Shown: positions 25,113 through 33,308 of the stretch, one piece after another | Position numbering within the stretch: the stretch's first letter is position 1 | How the letters are laid out: the number at the start of each line of letters is the position of its first letter | Source: Actinomycetes bacterium | Lineage (GTDB): Bacteria; Actinomycetota; Actinomycetes; Actinomycetales; Dermatophilaceae | DNA length: 35,215 nt | NCBI GenBank assembly: GCA_029552065.1 | Contig: JAKPEG010000098.1 | Coordinates: 1-35,215, forward strand | Direction of reading: 5' to 3' | The notes under the pieces: generated by a model | Told to the model about the DNA's origin: nothing | What the model saw: only the letters and a program-made list of their open reading frames with translations | The model's database searches: none | Made by a program: the position numbers and the translations under genes

Positions 25113-25143
25113 TCCCATTATGGGACCCAGTGCACACGTGCAC
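25113..25143 (-). promoter_or_regulatory. Promoter/operator of the toxin-antitoxin pair
   Basis: Two palindromes: TCCCATTATGGGA (25113-25125), containing a good minus-strand -10 CATAAT, and GTGCACACGTGCAC (25130-25143). They are placed 23-53 bp before the antitoxin start, as expected for autorepression by a ribbon-helix-helix protein. Confidence 0.6.
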
Positions 25144-25154
25144 ATGAGAGCGCG

Positions 25155-25188
25155 TTTCCCGTGACGAAGCCGCCTCCGTCACGGGAAA
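25155..25188 (-). terminator. Hairpin after the TrmH-like gene
   Basis: Perfect 12-bp arms TTTCCCGTGACG/CGTCACGGGAAA around a 10-base loop, 27 bp downstream of the methyltransferase stop. It insulates that operon from the toxin-antitoxin promoter. Confidence 0.75.
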
Positions 25189-25215
25189 GGTGCACAGTCA
25201 AGCGGTTACTCCCGA

Positions 25216-25872
25216 TCAGTTCGGCGACTGGTCGAAGACGTGCCGGCGCACCCAGGCATGCATGGCGATCGCGGCGGCGGCACCGGCGTTGATCGAGCGG
25301 GTCGAGCCGAACTGCTCGATGTGCAACACGAGCTCGCACGCCGTCTGCATCGGCGGCGACAACCCCGGCCCCTCCTGACCGAAGACGAGCACGCACTCGC
25401 GCGGCAGCTCGGCCGTCTCGAGCGGCCGCGAGCCGGGCAGGTTGTCGATCCCCACCAGGGGTATGCCGTGCTCCCCCGCCCAGGCGGCGAAGTCCTCGAC
25501 GCTCGGGTGATGGTGCTCGTGCTGATAGCGGTCGGTGACCATCGCCCCGCGGCGGTTCCACCTGCGCTTGCCGACGATATGAAAAGCCTTGGCGCCCATG
25601 GCGTTTGCGGTGCGGATCACCGAGCCGATGTTGAAGTCATGACCCCAGTTCTCCACGGCCACGTGGAAGTCGTGCCGGCGGGTGTCGAGGTCGGCGACGA
25701 TCGCCTCCTGGCGCCAATACCGATAGCGGTCGACGACATTGCGCCGATCGCCCTCGGCCAACAAGACCGGGTCCCAGCGCTCCCCCACCGGCCAGGGCTG
25801 CGGATGCGGGCCCACGCCGACGGCATACCCCTCGTGCTCGCGAGGCTGCTGCTCAGTCTGCTCGTCGCTCAT
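25216..25872 (-). CDS. TrmH/SpoU-family RNA methyltransferase
   Basis: A 218-residue SPOUT-fold methyltransferase that would 2'-O-methylate tRNA or rRNA using S-adenosylmethionine. SpoU motifs are ENWGHDFNIGSVIRTANAMGA (motif 1), ECVLVFGQEGPGLS (motif 2) and IEQFGSTRSINAGAAAAIAMHAWVRR (motif 3). The start is the ATG overlapping the upstream MFS stop (ATGA). The N-terminal 40 residues are acidic and variable. The target nucleotide cannot be told. Confidence 0.92.
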   Translation of the reverse strand: MSDEQTEQQPREHEGYAVGVGPHPQPWPVGERWDPVLLAEGDRRNVVDRYRYWRQEAIVADLDTRRHDFHVAVENWGHDFNIGSVIRTANAMGAKAFHIVGKRRWNRRGAMVTDRYQHEHHHPSVEDFAAWAGEHGIPLVGIDNLPGSRPLETAELPRECVLVFGQEGPGLSPPMQTACELVLHIEQFGSTRSINAGAAAAIAMHAWVRRHVFDQSPN

Positions 25873-27128
25873 GCCGGGTCGACCGGATCGTCTTCGGCGG
25901 CGAGGATTCTGGCGTCCTCGTGCGCAACGTGGCCGAGTTCGCGCCACAGCACGGCGGTGAGCAGCGCCGAGCCGAGGAAGCCGAACCAATAGGGTGCGAG
26001 GATCCCCCAGCGCTGCGCGAGCACCCCGCCGATGACGCTCCCCAGGGCCATGCCGCCGAGCATCGCCATCACGTATGCCGCCCCGACCCGGCCCTGGAGC
26101 TCCATCGGGATCGCTCGCTGACGCACCGCGGAGGCGGTGGTGGCCCAGTATGCGATGTGGATCCCGAAGATCGCCAGGATGCCCATCGCCACCGCTGGGC
26201 TCGTGGTGAGCGCGAGCCCGAGGTGGGTGAGGGTCTCGACCACCAGGCCGTAGCGCATGATGTCGGCAATGGAGAACCGGCGGCTGAGCCATCCGTAGGT
26301 GACCGTGCCGAGCAGACTGCCCAGCGCTGTCGCCGTGGCCATCGCCCCGAAGCCGACCTCGTCGAGGCCGAGCCGCTGCGCGGCATACAACACCAGCACG
26401 CCCCACGACGCGCCGTAGGTGAGGTTGAACAGGAAGATCTGCAGGATGAGGGCCCGCATTGCCCGGTGGGTCCAGGCCCAGCGCAGCCCTGCACCGATCT
26501 CGTGGACGACGTGCCGACGCGGGCCGCGCACCACCCCGGGCAGCCGGATCCGGGCCAACAGCAAGGCGCCCAGCGCCATCAGCACGGTCTGCGCGGCGAA
26601 GGGCCAGGCCGGCCCGATGACGAACAGCGCCGCCCCGAACGGCGCGCCGAGCAGTTGGTTGAGCCCCACCCAACCGAAGGTGAAACGCGCTCCGGCGATC
26701 GCGAGGTCGGACTTGGGAACGATCATCGGCAGCACCGTCCGCGAGGCCGCGTCGACGAAGGTCTCGATGACGGCCACGACGAAGAGCACCAGCAGGATGA
26801 GCTCGATCGTCGCCCGGCCGCTCGCGACGAGCGCGGTGAGCGCGCTGAGCACGAGCACTCGCGCGACATTGCCCCAGATGATGATCGACCGCCGGTCATA
26901 GCGGTCGGCGAGCGCACCGGCATACAGGGCGAGGACCGCGCCGGGCACCCACTGGACGGCTGCGGCAAGCGCCACCAGCCGGGCGTCGCTCGTGAGCGAG
27001 GCGACGAGCAACGGACCGGCCGCGACCGACAGACCGTCGCCGAGATTGCTCGCCCACGACGAGCCGAGCAGCCAGCGGAAGTCTGGCCCGAGGCGCCGGG
27101 GCGCGACCCGGTCGACGAGGCTGCTCAC
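25869..27128 (-). CDS. MFS transporter (MFS_3/EntS-like)
   Basis: A 419-residue major facilitator with about 12 membrane spans. The conserved loop 2-3 signature appears as GALADRYDRRSIIIWGN (about residues 76-92). It resembles the MFS_3 drug or siderophore exporter group. It overlaps the downstream methyltransferase by 4 bases and is divergent from the DedA gene. An exporter role is likely, but the substrate is unknown. Confidence 0.9.
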   Translation of the reverse strand: MSSLVDRVAPRRLGPDFRWLLGSSWASNLGDGLSVAAGPLLVASLTSDARLVALAAAVQWVPGAVLALYAGALADRYDRRSIIIWGNVARVLVLSALTALVASGRATIELILLVLFVVAVIETFVDAASRTVLPMIVPKSDLAIAGARFTFGWVGLNQLLGAPFGAALFVIGPAWPFAAQTVLMALGALLLARIRLPGVVRGPRRHVVHEIGAGLRWAWTHRAMRALILQIFLFNLTYGASWGVLVLYAAQRLGLDEVGFGAMATATALGSLLGTVTYGWLSRRFSIADIMRYGLVVETLTHLGLALTTSPAVAMGILAIFGIHIAYWATTASAVRQRAIPMELQGRVGAAYVMAMLGGMALGSVIGGVLAQRWGILAPYWFGFLGSALLTAVLWRELGHVAHEDARILAAEDDPVDPA

Positions 27129-27228
27129 CGCGTCACCCTAACCGGACCCCCCGGGGCGGACCGACGCAATTCGCCGAGGCCGACGTGCGGATGCACAGCG
27201 GCGACACGGCGGACGAATAGGGAGACGG

Positions 27229-27912
27229 GTGGATCACGGCATACCCTCGTATGCCGTGAAGCCCTCTCTCGGACCGGACTGGATGCAGCCTGAGTGGCTG
27301 CTGTCGACCTTCGGCAGCGCCATGTTCTGGGTGTCCTGCGCGATCATCTTCGTCGAGTGCGGGCTCTTCTTCCCGATCCTGCCCGGCGACTCGTTGCTCT
27401 TCGCCATCGGCATGTTCATCAAGATGCATGCCAACGGGCAGGCCGGCATCCCGATGAACATCGCCCTGGCCTGCCTCGTCCTGTCGACGGTCGCCTTCGC
27501 CGGCAACGTCGTCGGCTACGAGATCGGGCGCGCGATGGGCCCGGCGCTCTACCGGCGCAACGGCCGCTTCACCAAGAAGGAGTACTTCGACAAGACCCAC
27601 GAGTTCTTCGACAAGCACGGTAACAAGGCGCTCGTGCTCGGGCGCTTTGTGCCGATCGTGCGGACCTACATCACGATCGTCGCGGGGGTCGGCGGGATGG
27701 AGCGCCGCCGCTTCTTCACCTGGTCGGCGGTCGGGGCCCTTCTGTGGGCGACCGGCCTCACCCTGCTCGGCTACTTCCTCGGCGGGATCGCCTTCCTGCA
27801 GAAGAACATCGAGTATGCCGTCGTGCTCATCGTCGCGATCTCTGTGCTCCCCATGGTGTTCGAGTGGTGGCGGCACCGCAGCGCCTCCCGCCGGGAGGCT
27901 GCCGGTCGCTAA
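27229..27912 (+). CDS. DedA-family membrane protein
   Basis: A 227-residue DedA/VTT (SNARE-associated) family protein, probably a phospholipid scramblase or flippase. The family core is seen in FVECGLFFPILPGDSLLFAIGMF, GNVVGYEIGRAMG, FTKKEYFDKTHEFFDKHGNKALVLGRFVPIVRTYITIVAGVGGM and the following spans. The GTG start at 27229 has GGAGA upstream; a start at 27283 is also possible. Its first codons contain a perfect 10-bp inverted pair of the genome word. Confidence 0.9.
   Translation: MDHGIPSYAVKPSLGPDWMQPEWLLSTFGSAMFWVSCAIIFVECGLFFPILPGDSLLFAIGMFIKMHANGQAGIPMNIALACLVLSTVAFAGNVVGYEIGRAMGPALYRRNGRFTKKEYFDKTHEFFDKHGNKALVLGRFVPIVRTYITIVAGVGGMERRRFFTWSAVGALLWATGLTLLGYFLGGIAFLQKNIEYAVVLIVAISVLPMVFEWWRHRSASRREAAGR
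27235..27258. repeat. Inverted pair of the CGGCATAC word at the dedA start
   Basis: CACGGCATAC and GTATGCCGTG are perfect 10-bp arms around CCTC. The hairpin begins 6 bases after the first base of the GTG start codon, so it could affect translation initiation. Confidence 0.8.
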
Positions 27913-27946
27913 CATGCCCCATCCGGGAAGAGCGACGGAGGTGCCC

Positions 27947-28645
27947 GTGCGGATCGCAGTGGTGGGCGGCAGTGGCCGCATCGGCAAACGCGTGGCCTCG
28001 TATGCCGTCGAGCGAGGACACGAGGTCCGCACCTTCAACCGCCGTCCCGAACGGGTACCGGTCGAGGGGGTCACCCGGGTTCAGGGAGACGTCGCCGATC
28101 GTGAGGCCCTCACGCGGTTCTTCGCGGGCGCCGACGCCATCGTCTATGCGGCCACCGTCTTCCGGGTCGACCCGGCGTCCTATGTGCCAGGAGTGCGCAA
28201 CGCCCTGGCCGCGGCCCGGGACGCAGGGGTCGCGAGGGTGGTGTTCCCGCACCACTACAGCACACTGCGGATCGACGGCGAACCGGTGACGAGGCTGTTC
28301 TCCGCGCCACCGGCATACGACGTCGTCATCCCCGAGTTCAAGGCTTCGCTGCGGGTCATCCGCGAGGAGGCCGAGCTGGACTGGCTGGTCGTCACGGCTC
28401 CGGTGGCGGTCCCGCCGTATCACGAGGTAACCGGGGACTACCTCGTGTCCGAGGGCGACGACCTCCTCGTCCCGGACCCGACGATCGGGGTGAAGTCGGC
28501 GGTGCTCTCGATGGAGGACTTCGCGAGCTTCAGCCTCGACCAGGCGGTCGCCCCGACCTATCACCGCACGCGGGTGACCCTGTGCAACCCCTACTCCAGG
28601 TGGCAGAAGTTGAAGGACGAGGGGGTGATCCGGGCATGGATCTGA
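27947..28645 (+). CDS. NAD(P)-binding atypical short-chain oxidoreductase, copy 1
   Basis: A 232-residue Rossmann-fold protein of the NmrA/NAD(P)H-binding group: RIAVVGGSGRIGKRVASYAVERGHEVRTFNRR at the N terminus binds the dinucleotide, then GDVADREAL, ADAIVYAA and ARVVFPHHYST. The GTG at 27947 is preferred because GGAGG lies 5 bases upstream; GTG 27941 or ATG 27914 are alternatives. It overlaps the next gene, a distant paralogue, by 10 bases. Substrate unknown. Confidence 0.8.
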   Translation: MRIAVVGGSGRIGKRVASYAVERGHEVRTFNRRPERVPVEGVTRVQGDVADREALTRFFAGADAIVYAATVFRVDPASYVPGVRNALAAARDAGVARVVFPHHYSTLRIDGEPVTRLFSAPPAYDVVIPEFKASLRVIREEAELDWLVVTAPVAVPPYHEVTGDYLVSEGDDLLVPDPTIGVKSAVLSMEDFASFSLDQAVAPTYHRTRVTLCNPYSRWQKLKDEGVIRAWI

Positions 28646-29298
28646 CCTTCACGGTGATCGGCCTGGGACGCATCGGCGCGATCGTCGCCCGGGAACTCGT
28701 CGAGCGAGGGCATCGGGTCGTCGGGATCGGCAAGTCGGCCGACGAGTCGACCTCGATCCCCGGGCGTTACGACGTCCATCGCTGCGACATCGACGACGAG
28801 GCGCGGATGATCGCGCTCATGGCCGGCAGCGACGCCGTCTTCAACGCGATCTCGCCCAACCTCGCCAGTCCAGGCACCTACGGGAGCCAGATCGAGGCGG
28901 TCATCCGTGAGACGAAGGCGGCAGGTGTGCCCCGGCTGCTCAGCATCATCGGCAGCTCGTCGGTCCTCGTGAACACGGGCGTGAAGCTCGCCGAGACCGA
29001 CTACTTCGACGAGACCAACCGGGTCTTCTACCTCAACATCTGCGCCTCGGAGGAGATCTACTTCCAGGAGCGGGAGCTCGACTGGGCGTGCATCACTCCG
29101 CCGGCCTTCATGGAGGACTTCGAGCCGGTGCTGCGCACCTACCGCAAGCGCTACGACGGACACCTGCTGGCCATCGACGACGAGAGCCCGCGCTACTTCG
29201 AGGTGAGCTGGATCTCGCTCACGGACTTCGCCTACGCCTGCGCCGACGAACTCGAGACGCCCACGGCCCATCACCAGCGCGTGTCGATCGGCTACTGA
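28636..29298 (+). CDS. NAD(P)-binding atypical short-chain oxidoreductase, copy 2
   Basis: A 220-residue protein of the same fold (FTVIGLGRIGAIVARELVERGHRVVGIGK, later AGVPRLLSIIGSSSVLV and ELDWACITPPAFMED). Its ATG lies inside the end of copy 1, so the two are translationally coupled and perhaps form a heterodimer. It resembles YwnB/YesF-type NAD(P)H-binding proteins. It ends convergent with lemA. Confidence 0.8.
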   Translation: MDLTFTVIGLGRIGAIVARELVERGHRVVGIGKSADESTSIPGRYDVHRCDIDDEARMIALMAGSDAVFNAISPNLASPGTYGSQIEAVIRETKAAGVPRLLSIIGSSSVLVNTGVKLAETDYFDETNRVFYLNICASEEIYFQERELDWACITPPAFMEDFEPVLRTYRKRYDGHLLAIDDESPRYFEVSWISLTDFAYACADELETPTAHHQRVSIGY

Positions 29299-29316
29299 CG
29301 CCCAGGCACCGGGAAG

Positions 29317-29339
29317 TCGGGGCCGGCTGGCTCCCCCGA
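29317..29339. terminator. Hairpin between convergent genes
   Basis: 6-bp arms TCGGGG/CCCCGA around an 11-base loop, lying between the second oxidoreductase and lemA; modest stability. Confidence 0.4.
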
Positions 29340-29350
29340 GCAGCAGGCGG

Positions 29351-30043
29351 TCAGGCCGAGGGGGGTGCGGGGGGCTGCTGCGGCCAGGGCGACGGACCGG
29401 TCGCACCGGCTCCTGGCGCGGGCGCGTCCTGGATCGGCGGCGGGGTGGCCGCGGCGGGCGGCAATTGCGGCTGGGCGGGAGCCGGGTCGAAGGACACCTT
29501 GGGTGCCTCCCGCTCGACCGCACTCTCTAGCTCGAAGTACTCGGCCTTGGTCACGCTCGCGATGCCGGCGACGAAGTTCGTCGGGATCGACTCGACCTTG
29601 GTGTTGAGCTCGCGGACGTTGGCGTTGTAGTAGCGCCGGGCGCTGGCGATCCGGTCCTCGGTCGCGCCGAGCTCGGCCTGCAGCGCCGAGAAGTTCTGGT
29701 TGGCCTTGAGATCGGGGTAGGCCTCGGAGACGGCGTTGAGTCGGACCAGGGCCTGGGTGAGGGCCGCCTCCGCCCTCGCCGCCTGGGCCGGCGACTGGCC
29801 CGGCGCCATCGCCGCGGCCCGCGCCTGGGTCACCGCCTCGAGCGTCCCCCGCTCGTGCGCGGCATAGCCCTTGACCGTCTCGACGAGGTTGCCGATGAGG
29901 TCGTGCCGCCGCTTGAGCTCGACGTCGATCTGCGCCCATGCCTCCTGCACGAGATTGCGCAGCTTGATGAGGCCGTTGTAGGCCCCGAAGAACCACAGGA
30001 CCAGCACGGCGACGACGACGAGCAGGATGATGACGGCGATCAT
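29351..30043 (-). CDS. lemA: LemA family protein
   Basis: A 230-residue membrane-anchored protein. Residues 1-20 form one transmembrane helix (MIAVIILLVVVAVLVLWFFG), followed by the LemA helical domain (YNGLIKLRNLVQEAWAQIDVELKRRHDLIGNLVETVKGYAAHE, NANVRELNTKVESIPTNFVAG). The last 50 residues are a Pro/Ala/Gln-rich tail specific to this lineage. The start at 30043 places the helix first. It follows pyrE on the same strand by 41 bp. The role is poorly known. Confidence 0.92.
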   Translation of the reverse strand: MIAVIILLVVVAVLVLWFFGAYNGLIKLRNLVQEAWAQIDVELKRRHDLIGNLVETVKGYAAHERGTLEAVTQARAAAMAPGQSPAQAARAEAALTQALVRLNAVSEAYPDLKANQNFSALQAELGATEDRIASARRYYNANVRELNTKVESIPTNFVAGIASVTKAEYFELESAVEREAPKVSFDPAPAQPQLPPAAATPPPIQDAPAPGAGATGPSPWPQQPPAPPSA

Positions 30044-30084
30044 GGGGACTCCCAGACTCGGTGGTTGCTCGATCCTAGGAGAGC

Positions 30085-30651
30085 CTAGGCCAGACCCAGC
30101 TCGCCCAGCCCGTAGACGTAGCGATAGGGCAACCCCTGCGCCTCGACCCGCTCGCGGGCGCCCGTGGCACGATCGGCAATGACCGCCACCGCCACGACCT
30201 CGGCCCCCGCCTCGCGGCAAGCGTCGACCGCTTCGAGCGCCGAACCACCGGTGGTGGACGTGTCCTCGACGACCAGCACCCGGCGTCCCGTGATCGAGGG
30301 GCCCTCGATGCGTTGCTGCAGACCGTGGGCCTTGCCTGCCTTGCGCACGACGAAGGCGTCGAGCCCGGCCCGCGACCCCGTGTATGCCGCGGCGTGGAGC
30401 ATCGCGGTCGCCACCGGATCGGCGCCCATGGTGAGTCCGCCGACGGCCTCGAAGTCCAGGTCGGCGACCAGTTCGAGCATCACCCGGCCGACAAGGGGCG
30501 CGGCTTGTGCGTCGAGGGTGATCCGGCGCAGGTCGACGTAGTAGTCGGCCTCCTTGCCCGAGGACAGGACCACCCGTCCGTGGACGATGGCCTTGCCGGT
30601 GACGAGGTCGAGCAGCCTGGAGCGGTCGGTGGCCGGGTTGGGGACGATCAC
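30085..30651 (-). CDS. pyrE: Orotate phosphoribosyltransferase
   Basis: A 188-residue enzyme converting orotate and PRPP to OMP in pyrimidine synthesis. It has the SSGKEADYYVDLRRITLD start, VVRKAGKAHG (102-110) with catalytic lysines, and the PRPP loop VLVVEDTSTTGGSAL (125-139). Length and motifs are normal for Actinobacteria. It follows the CAP/DUF4214 gene by 30 bp and precedes lemA. Confidence 0.96.
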   Translation of the reverse strand: MIVPNPATDRSRLLDLVTGKAIVHGRVVLSSGKEADYYVDLRRITLDAQAAPLVGRVMLELVADLDFEAVGGLTMGADPVATAMLHAAAYTGSRAGLDAFVVRKAGKAHGLQQRIEGPSITGRRVLVVEDTSTTGGSALEAVDACREAGAEVVAVAVIADRATGARERVEAQGLPYRYVYGLGELGLA

Positions 30652-30681
30652 GCCCCCAACCCTAGCCGTGGTCCCTCAGGC

Positions 30682-32442
30682 CTAGAACCGGTCCCAGGAG
30701 CGCAGGTAGTACTCGCGGCTGGACGCGAGCGACACTGCCAACTCGATGTCACCCGAACGCGCGATGACATCCGCCCAATAGGGCCACCCCGTCGGATCCG
30801 GATCCCGGCCCAACAACGCCTGGTAGAGATTGCGCACCCTGGTCAACCGCGACTCCAACGACTGATAGAACTGCTCAGCCACCCACGGCTTGCCATACCC
30901 AGGCTGAGACGCCCAGGACACCCACGCAGCGAGCCCGGCCGCATCGGGCGCCCGGCCCAACAACTTCGCATAGAGCGCCGTCACCCACGACGACAACGTC
31001 CCACCGCCCAGACCGAGGTAGAACTCGTCACTCGAGTAGAACAAAGCCGCCGCCTGCGCCACCGTGAACCGACCCGAACGGATCCAGGAAACCCACGTCG
31101 ACAGTCCGGCCGCATCCGGTGCCCGACCCAGCGTGTCCTGGTACATCTTCGTCACGATCGCCGACAACCACTCGTCCGAATTCGCCAACGACCGCAGGAA
31201 GCCCTCACGGTCGACGAGGCCGTTCCACAGCGCCATCGACTGGAACTCCAGCTCCGACTGCGCGGGCGCACGCCCGAGGAAGTCGAGATATGCCGCCTTG
31301 ACCAGGGGGCTGTCGAAGGTGAGGTCCTGGAAGGTCGAGGTCCAGGAGACGTCTGGAGTCGCGACACCGTTGAGCAGCAGGCCGCTCACCGTCACGGTCC
31401 AGCTCTCGCCCGCGGTGGGCAGGCGAGTGGGCGTCCAGGCGACGACCCCGCCCAGGTCGGAGGAGGTCCTCGTCACGTCCGTGGCGACCGGAGCACCCCC
31501 CGCGCTGCTGGTGATCGAGACCGCAGCCCCAGAGACCCCATACTGCGGGTCGAAGATCACGCTCCCCCGATCGAGCAGGCCCCAGGGCTCGGACAACGGG
31601 ATCGGCACGAGCCCGGAATTGGGCCACGGCACGAAGCTGCCGTTGCGCGACGCGGTCCAGGTCGGTGCCACCGCCGGATCGCGCAGGTAGGTCGCGTTGT
31701 AGCCGTCCTGATAGCCGCCGGACCATGGCGGGACGTCACCAAAGCCCACGGTCTGGACGCCGGGATGGAGCATGAGTTGCCGTCGCGTCGCCCATTGGAA
31801 GTCGACGCCGTATTCCTCGGCCTCCCAGATGATCGCCGCCGGACCCAGCCACCATTCCTTGACCGATCCCAGGAAGGCCCCAAGGGCGCCGCTCTGTCCG
31901 CAGGGATCGACGCCCGGAGGAGAGAGGAGCGCATTCGTCCGGGCCATGAGCAGTGCTGCCCTTTGGGCGAGCACGTCGCTCGCCGGTTGTTCGGCGACCG
32001 GACCGACACCGGCGAGGTCCCGCAACCCGTTGAGGGTGTCGAGCTCCGCCGACCGCCAGTCGGCTGAGGTCGTCCCCTCGTTGCAGGCGGCGACGTCGCC
32101 GGTGAAGCCCATGTCCGGCGGATCCACACCCCACCACACGTCATTCCACGCCAGCAGTACCTGCTTGGCGACGGCCGGATCGAGGCTACCGGCAGCGCCG
32201 AGGGCGGAAAGCTTCCGGCCCTGGACCGATCGCGGGCCAAGCCGCGCCGGGTCGACGTTCGGGCGTTTGCCGCCGGATCCATCCGAGCCGACCACCCCGG
32301 TCGCCACCGCACTCGCCGCCGCCGCTCCACTCGTCGCCGCCACCGGCGGCGCCGCGTATGCCGTGTCGGCCAGGACCGCGGCCACGCTCGCGACGAGGGC
32401 GACCCCTGCGACCAGGCGCGCCCCCCATATCTTCCTGCCCAT
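30682..32442 (-). CDS. Secreted CAP-domain protein with four DUF4214 repeats
   Basis: A 586-residue exported protein. Residues 1-32 form a Sec signal peptide (GARLVAGVALVASVAAVLA, cleavage near AYA-AP). Residues about 120-240 look like a CAP/SCP domain (LDTLNGLRDLAGVGPV, AALLMARTNALLS, RRQLMLHPGVQTVGFGDVP). Residues about 270-380 form a beta-rich linker. The last 200 residues hold four DUF4214 repeats (LGRAP.. ..W). The ATG at 32442 has GGAAGG upstream, and the longer frame is leader. Codon choice in the DUF4214 part (30700-31200) is less GC-rich than its neighbours, hinting at domain exchange. Probably cell-surface or extracellular; function unknown. Confidence 0.85.
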   Translation of the reverse strand: MGRKIWGARLVAGVALVASVAAVLADTAYAAPPVAATSGAAAASAVATGVVGSDGSGGKRPNVDPARLGPRSVQGRKLSALGAAGSLDPAVAKQVLLAWNDVWWGVDPPDMGFTGDVAACNEGTTSADWRSAELDTLNGLRDLAGVGPVAEQPASDVLAQRAALLMARTNALLSPPGVDPCGQSGALGAFLGSVKEWWLGPAAIIWEAEEYGVDFQWATRRQLMLHPGVQTVGFGDVPPWSGGYQDGYNATYLRDPAVAPTWTASRNGSFVPWPNSGLVPIPLSEPWGLLDRGSVIFDPQYGVSGAAVSITSSAGGAPVATDVTRTSSDLGGVVAWTPTRLPTAGESWTVTVSGLLLNGVATPDVSWTSTFQDLTFDSPLVKAAYLDFLGRAPAQSELEFQSMALWNGLVDREGFLRSLANSDEWLSAIVTKMYQDTLGRAPDAAGLSTWVSWIRSGRFTVAQAAALFYSSDEFYLGLGGGTLSSWVTALYAKLLGRAPDAAGLAAWVSWASQPGYGKPWVAEQFYQSLESRLTRVRNLYQALLGRDPDPTGWPYWADVIARSGDIELAVSLASSREYYLRSWDRF

Positions 32443-32590
32443 TCGTTCCACCTTCCCCTGTGCGAGCCCTTGACTGCTCGCGTGAGCACCTGGACCGAAC
32501 CCCCCGAGATTCACGCGGTGAGCCCGGACGTGTTCGTCGCGTTCGTCAGCGCCGGAGCCATCTGCCGCCACCATCGCCGATCGCCGGGCC

Positions 32591-32662
32591 CTAACCGGCG
32601 AAACCCACGAGGTCGAACAGCCCGGCGGCGGCGACTCGAACGCGCCCTCGGATGCGTGCCAT
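32591..32662 (-). CDS. Possible 23-residue upstream ORF
   Basis: ATG with AGGGGG 6 bases upstream, encoding MARIRGRVRVAAAGLFDLVG plus three residues and a TAG stop. It lies 150 bases upstream of the CAP/DUF4214 start codon and is basic, then hydrophobic. It may be a leader peptide; evidence is limited to the ribosome site and composition. Confidence 0.3.
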   Translation of the reverse strand: MARIRGRVRVAAAGLFDLVGFAG

Positions 32663-32746
32663 TTCGAACCCCCTGTGATTCGCCTCGTGGGTCGTCCCAC
32701 GCGCGGTCGACGCCCCCATCCTCGCGCCCGCCGGGCCCAGGGGAAG

Positions 32747-32762
32747 TGTGATGCGCGTCACG
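32747..32762. promoter_or_regulatory. CRP/GlxR-like operator
   Basis: TGTGATGCGCGTCACG matches the TGTGA-N6-TCACA pattern with one mismatch in the right arm. It lies 131 bp before the small lipoprotein gene and about 305 bp before the CAP/DUF4214 start. Confidence 0.45.
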
Positions 32763-32892
32763 CGACGATGGCCGGAGACGCCCGTCGCTCGGGCAGTCCC
32801 CCAGGCGCGGCCCTCCGTCACTTGTCCGGAATCAGGGTGAAGGCGGGGTCGTCACTGATGCGCCGCCTCGAGGAGAGGGCACACCATAGACC

Positions 32893-33279
32893 ATGGCCCG
32901 CACGATCGACACGACCCACGAGACCCATCTGGCCCGCACCGGAACAAACCCACAGCGGAGGTGGGTGGTCGGGGTGATGGTTGTGCTCGTGCTCACCCTC
33001 GCATCCTGCGCAGCAGGCCCCAACCCGCTCACCACCTCCGGCCCGCGCGCCGACACCGTGGGCTTCTGGATGGGCCTCTGGCACGGCTTCATCTCGCCGT
33101 GGACCTTCCTCGTGTCGCTGTTCAACGACAACGTGACGATCTACGAGGTCCGTAACAACGGCGGTTGGTACAACTTCGGCTTCCTCCTCGGCGTCTCCGC
33201 GTTCTTCTCCGGCAGCGGCGGTGGTAACGCTCACCGTCGCCGCAGGCGTCGTCGGCTCAACCAGCCCCAGGACGCCTGA
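32893..33279 (+). CDS. Small membrane-associated lipoprotein
   Basis: A 128-residue protein. A basic N terminus is followed by VVGVMVVLVLTLASCAAGP, a lipoprotein signal with lipobox LASC (C39). The mature part carries a conserved pattern, GFWMGLWHGFISPWTFLVSLFNDNVTIYEV and NNGGWYNFGFLLG, seen in small uncharacterised bacterial membrane proteins, and ends in a run of arginines. It is convergent with the SDR gene. Function unknown. Confidence 0.8.
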   Translation: MARTIDTTHETHLARTGTNPQRRWVVGVMVVLVLTLASCAAGPNPLTTSGPRADTVGFWMGLWHGFISPWTFLVSLFNDNVTIYEVRNNGGWYNFGFLLGVSAFFSGSGGGNAHRRRRRRRLNQPQDA

Positions 33280-33308
33280 CCCGCGGCGCTGAGCGACCAG
33301 GTCAGGCG
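33273..33308. terminator. Bidirectional hairpin spanning two stop codons
   Basis: Perfect 9-bp arms CGCCTGACC/GGTCAGGCG around 18 bases. Each arm contains the stop codon of one of the two convergent genes. Confidence 0.6.

Larger units (their letters stand above)
32443..32892. promoter_or_regulatory. Long divergent region: leader of the CAP/DUF4214 gene and of the small lipoprotein gene
   Basis: 450 bp without an annotated main gene. On the minus strand it holds a possible 23-codon ORF (32591-32662) and a hairpin CGTGGG-TCGT-CCCACG (32686-32701). It also has a CRP/GlxR-like site (32747-32762). I looked for c-di-AMP and c-di-GMP riboswitch signatures and could not support either. Confidence 0.5.

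Noticed and set aside
30313..32067. 584-residue plus-strand frame opposite pyrE and the CAP/DUF4214 gene
   Set aside because: Arg/Pro/His-rich translation typical of a shadow frame; both minus-strand genes are recognisable.
32443..32892. c-di-AMP or c-di-GMP riboswitch in the CAP/DUF4214 leader
   Set aside because: I could not find the conserved core elements of either class; only simple hairpins are visible.
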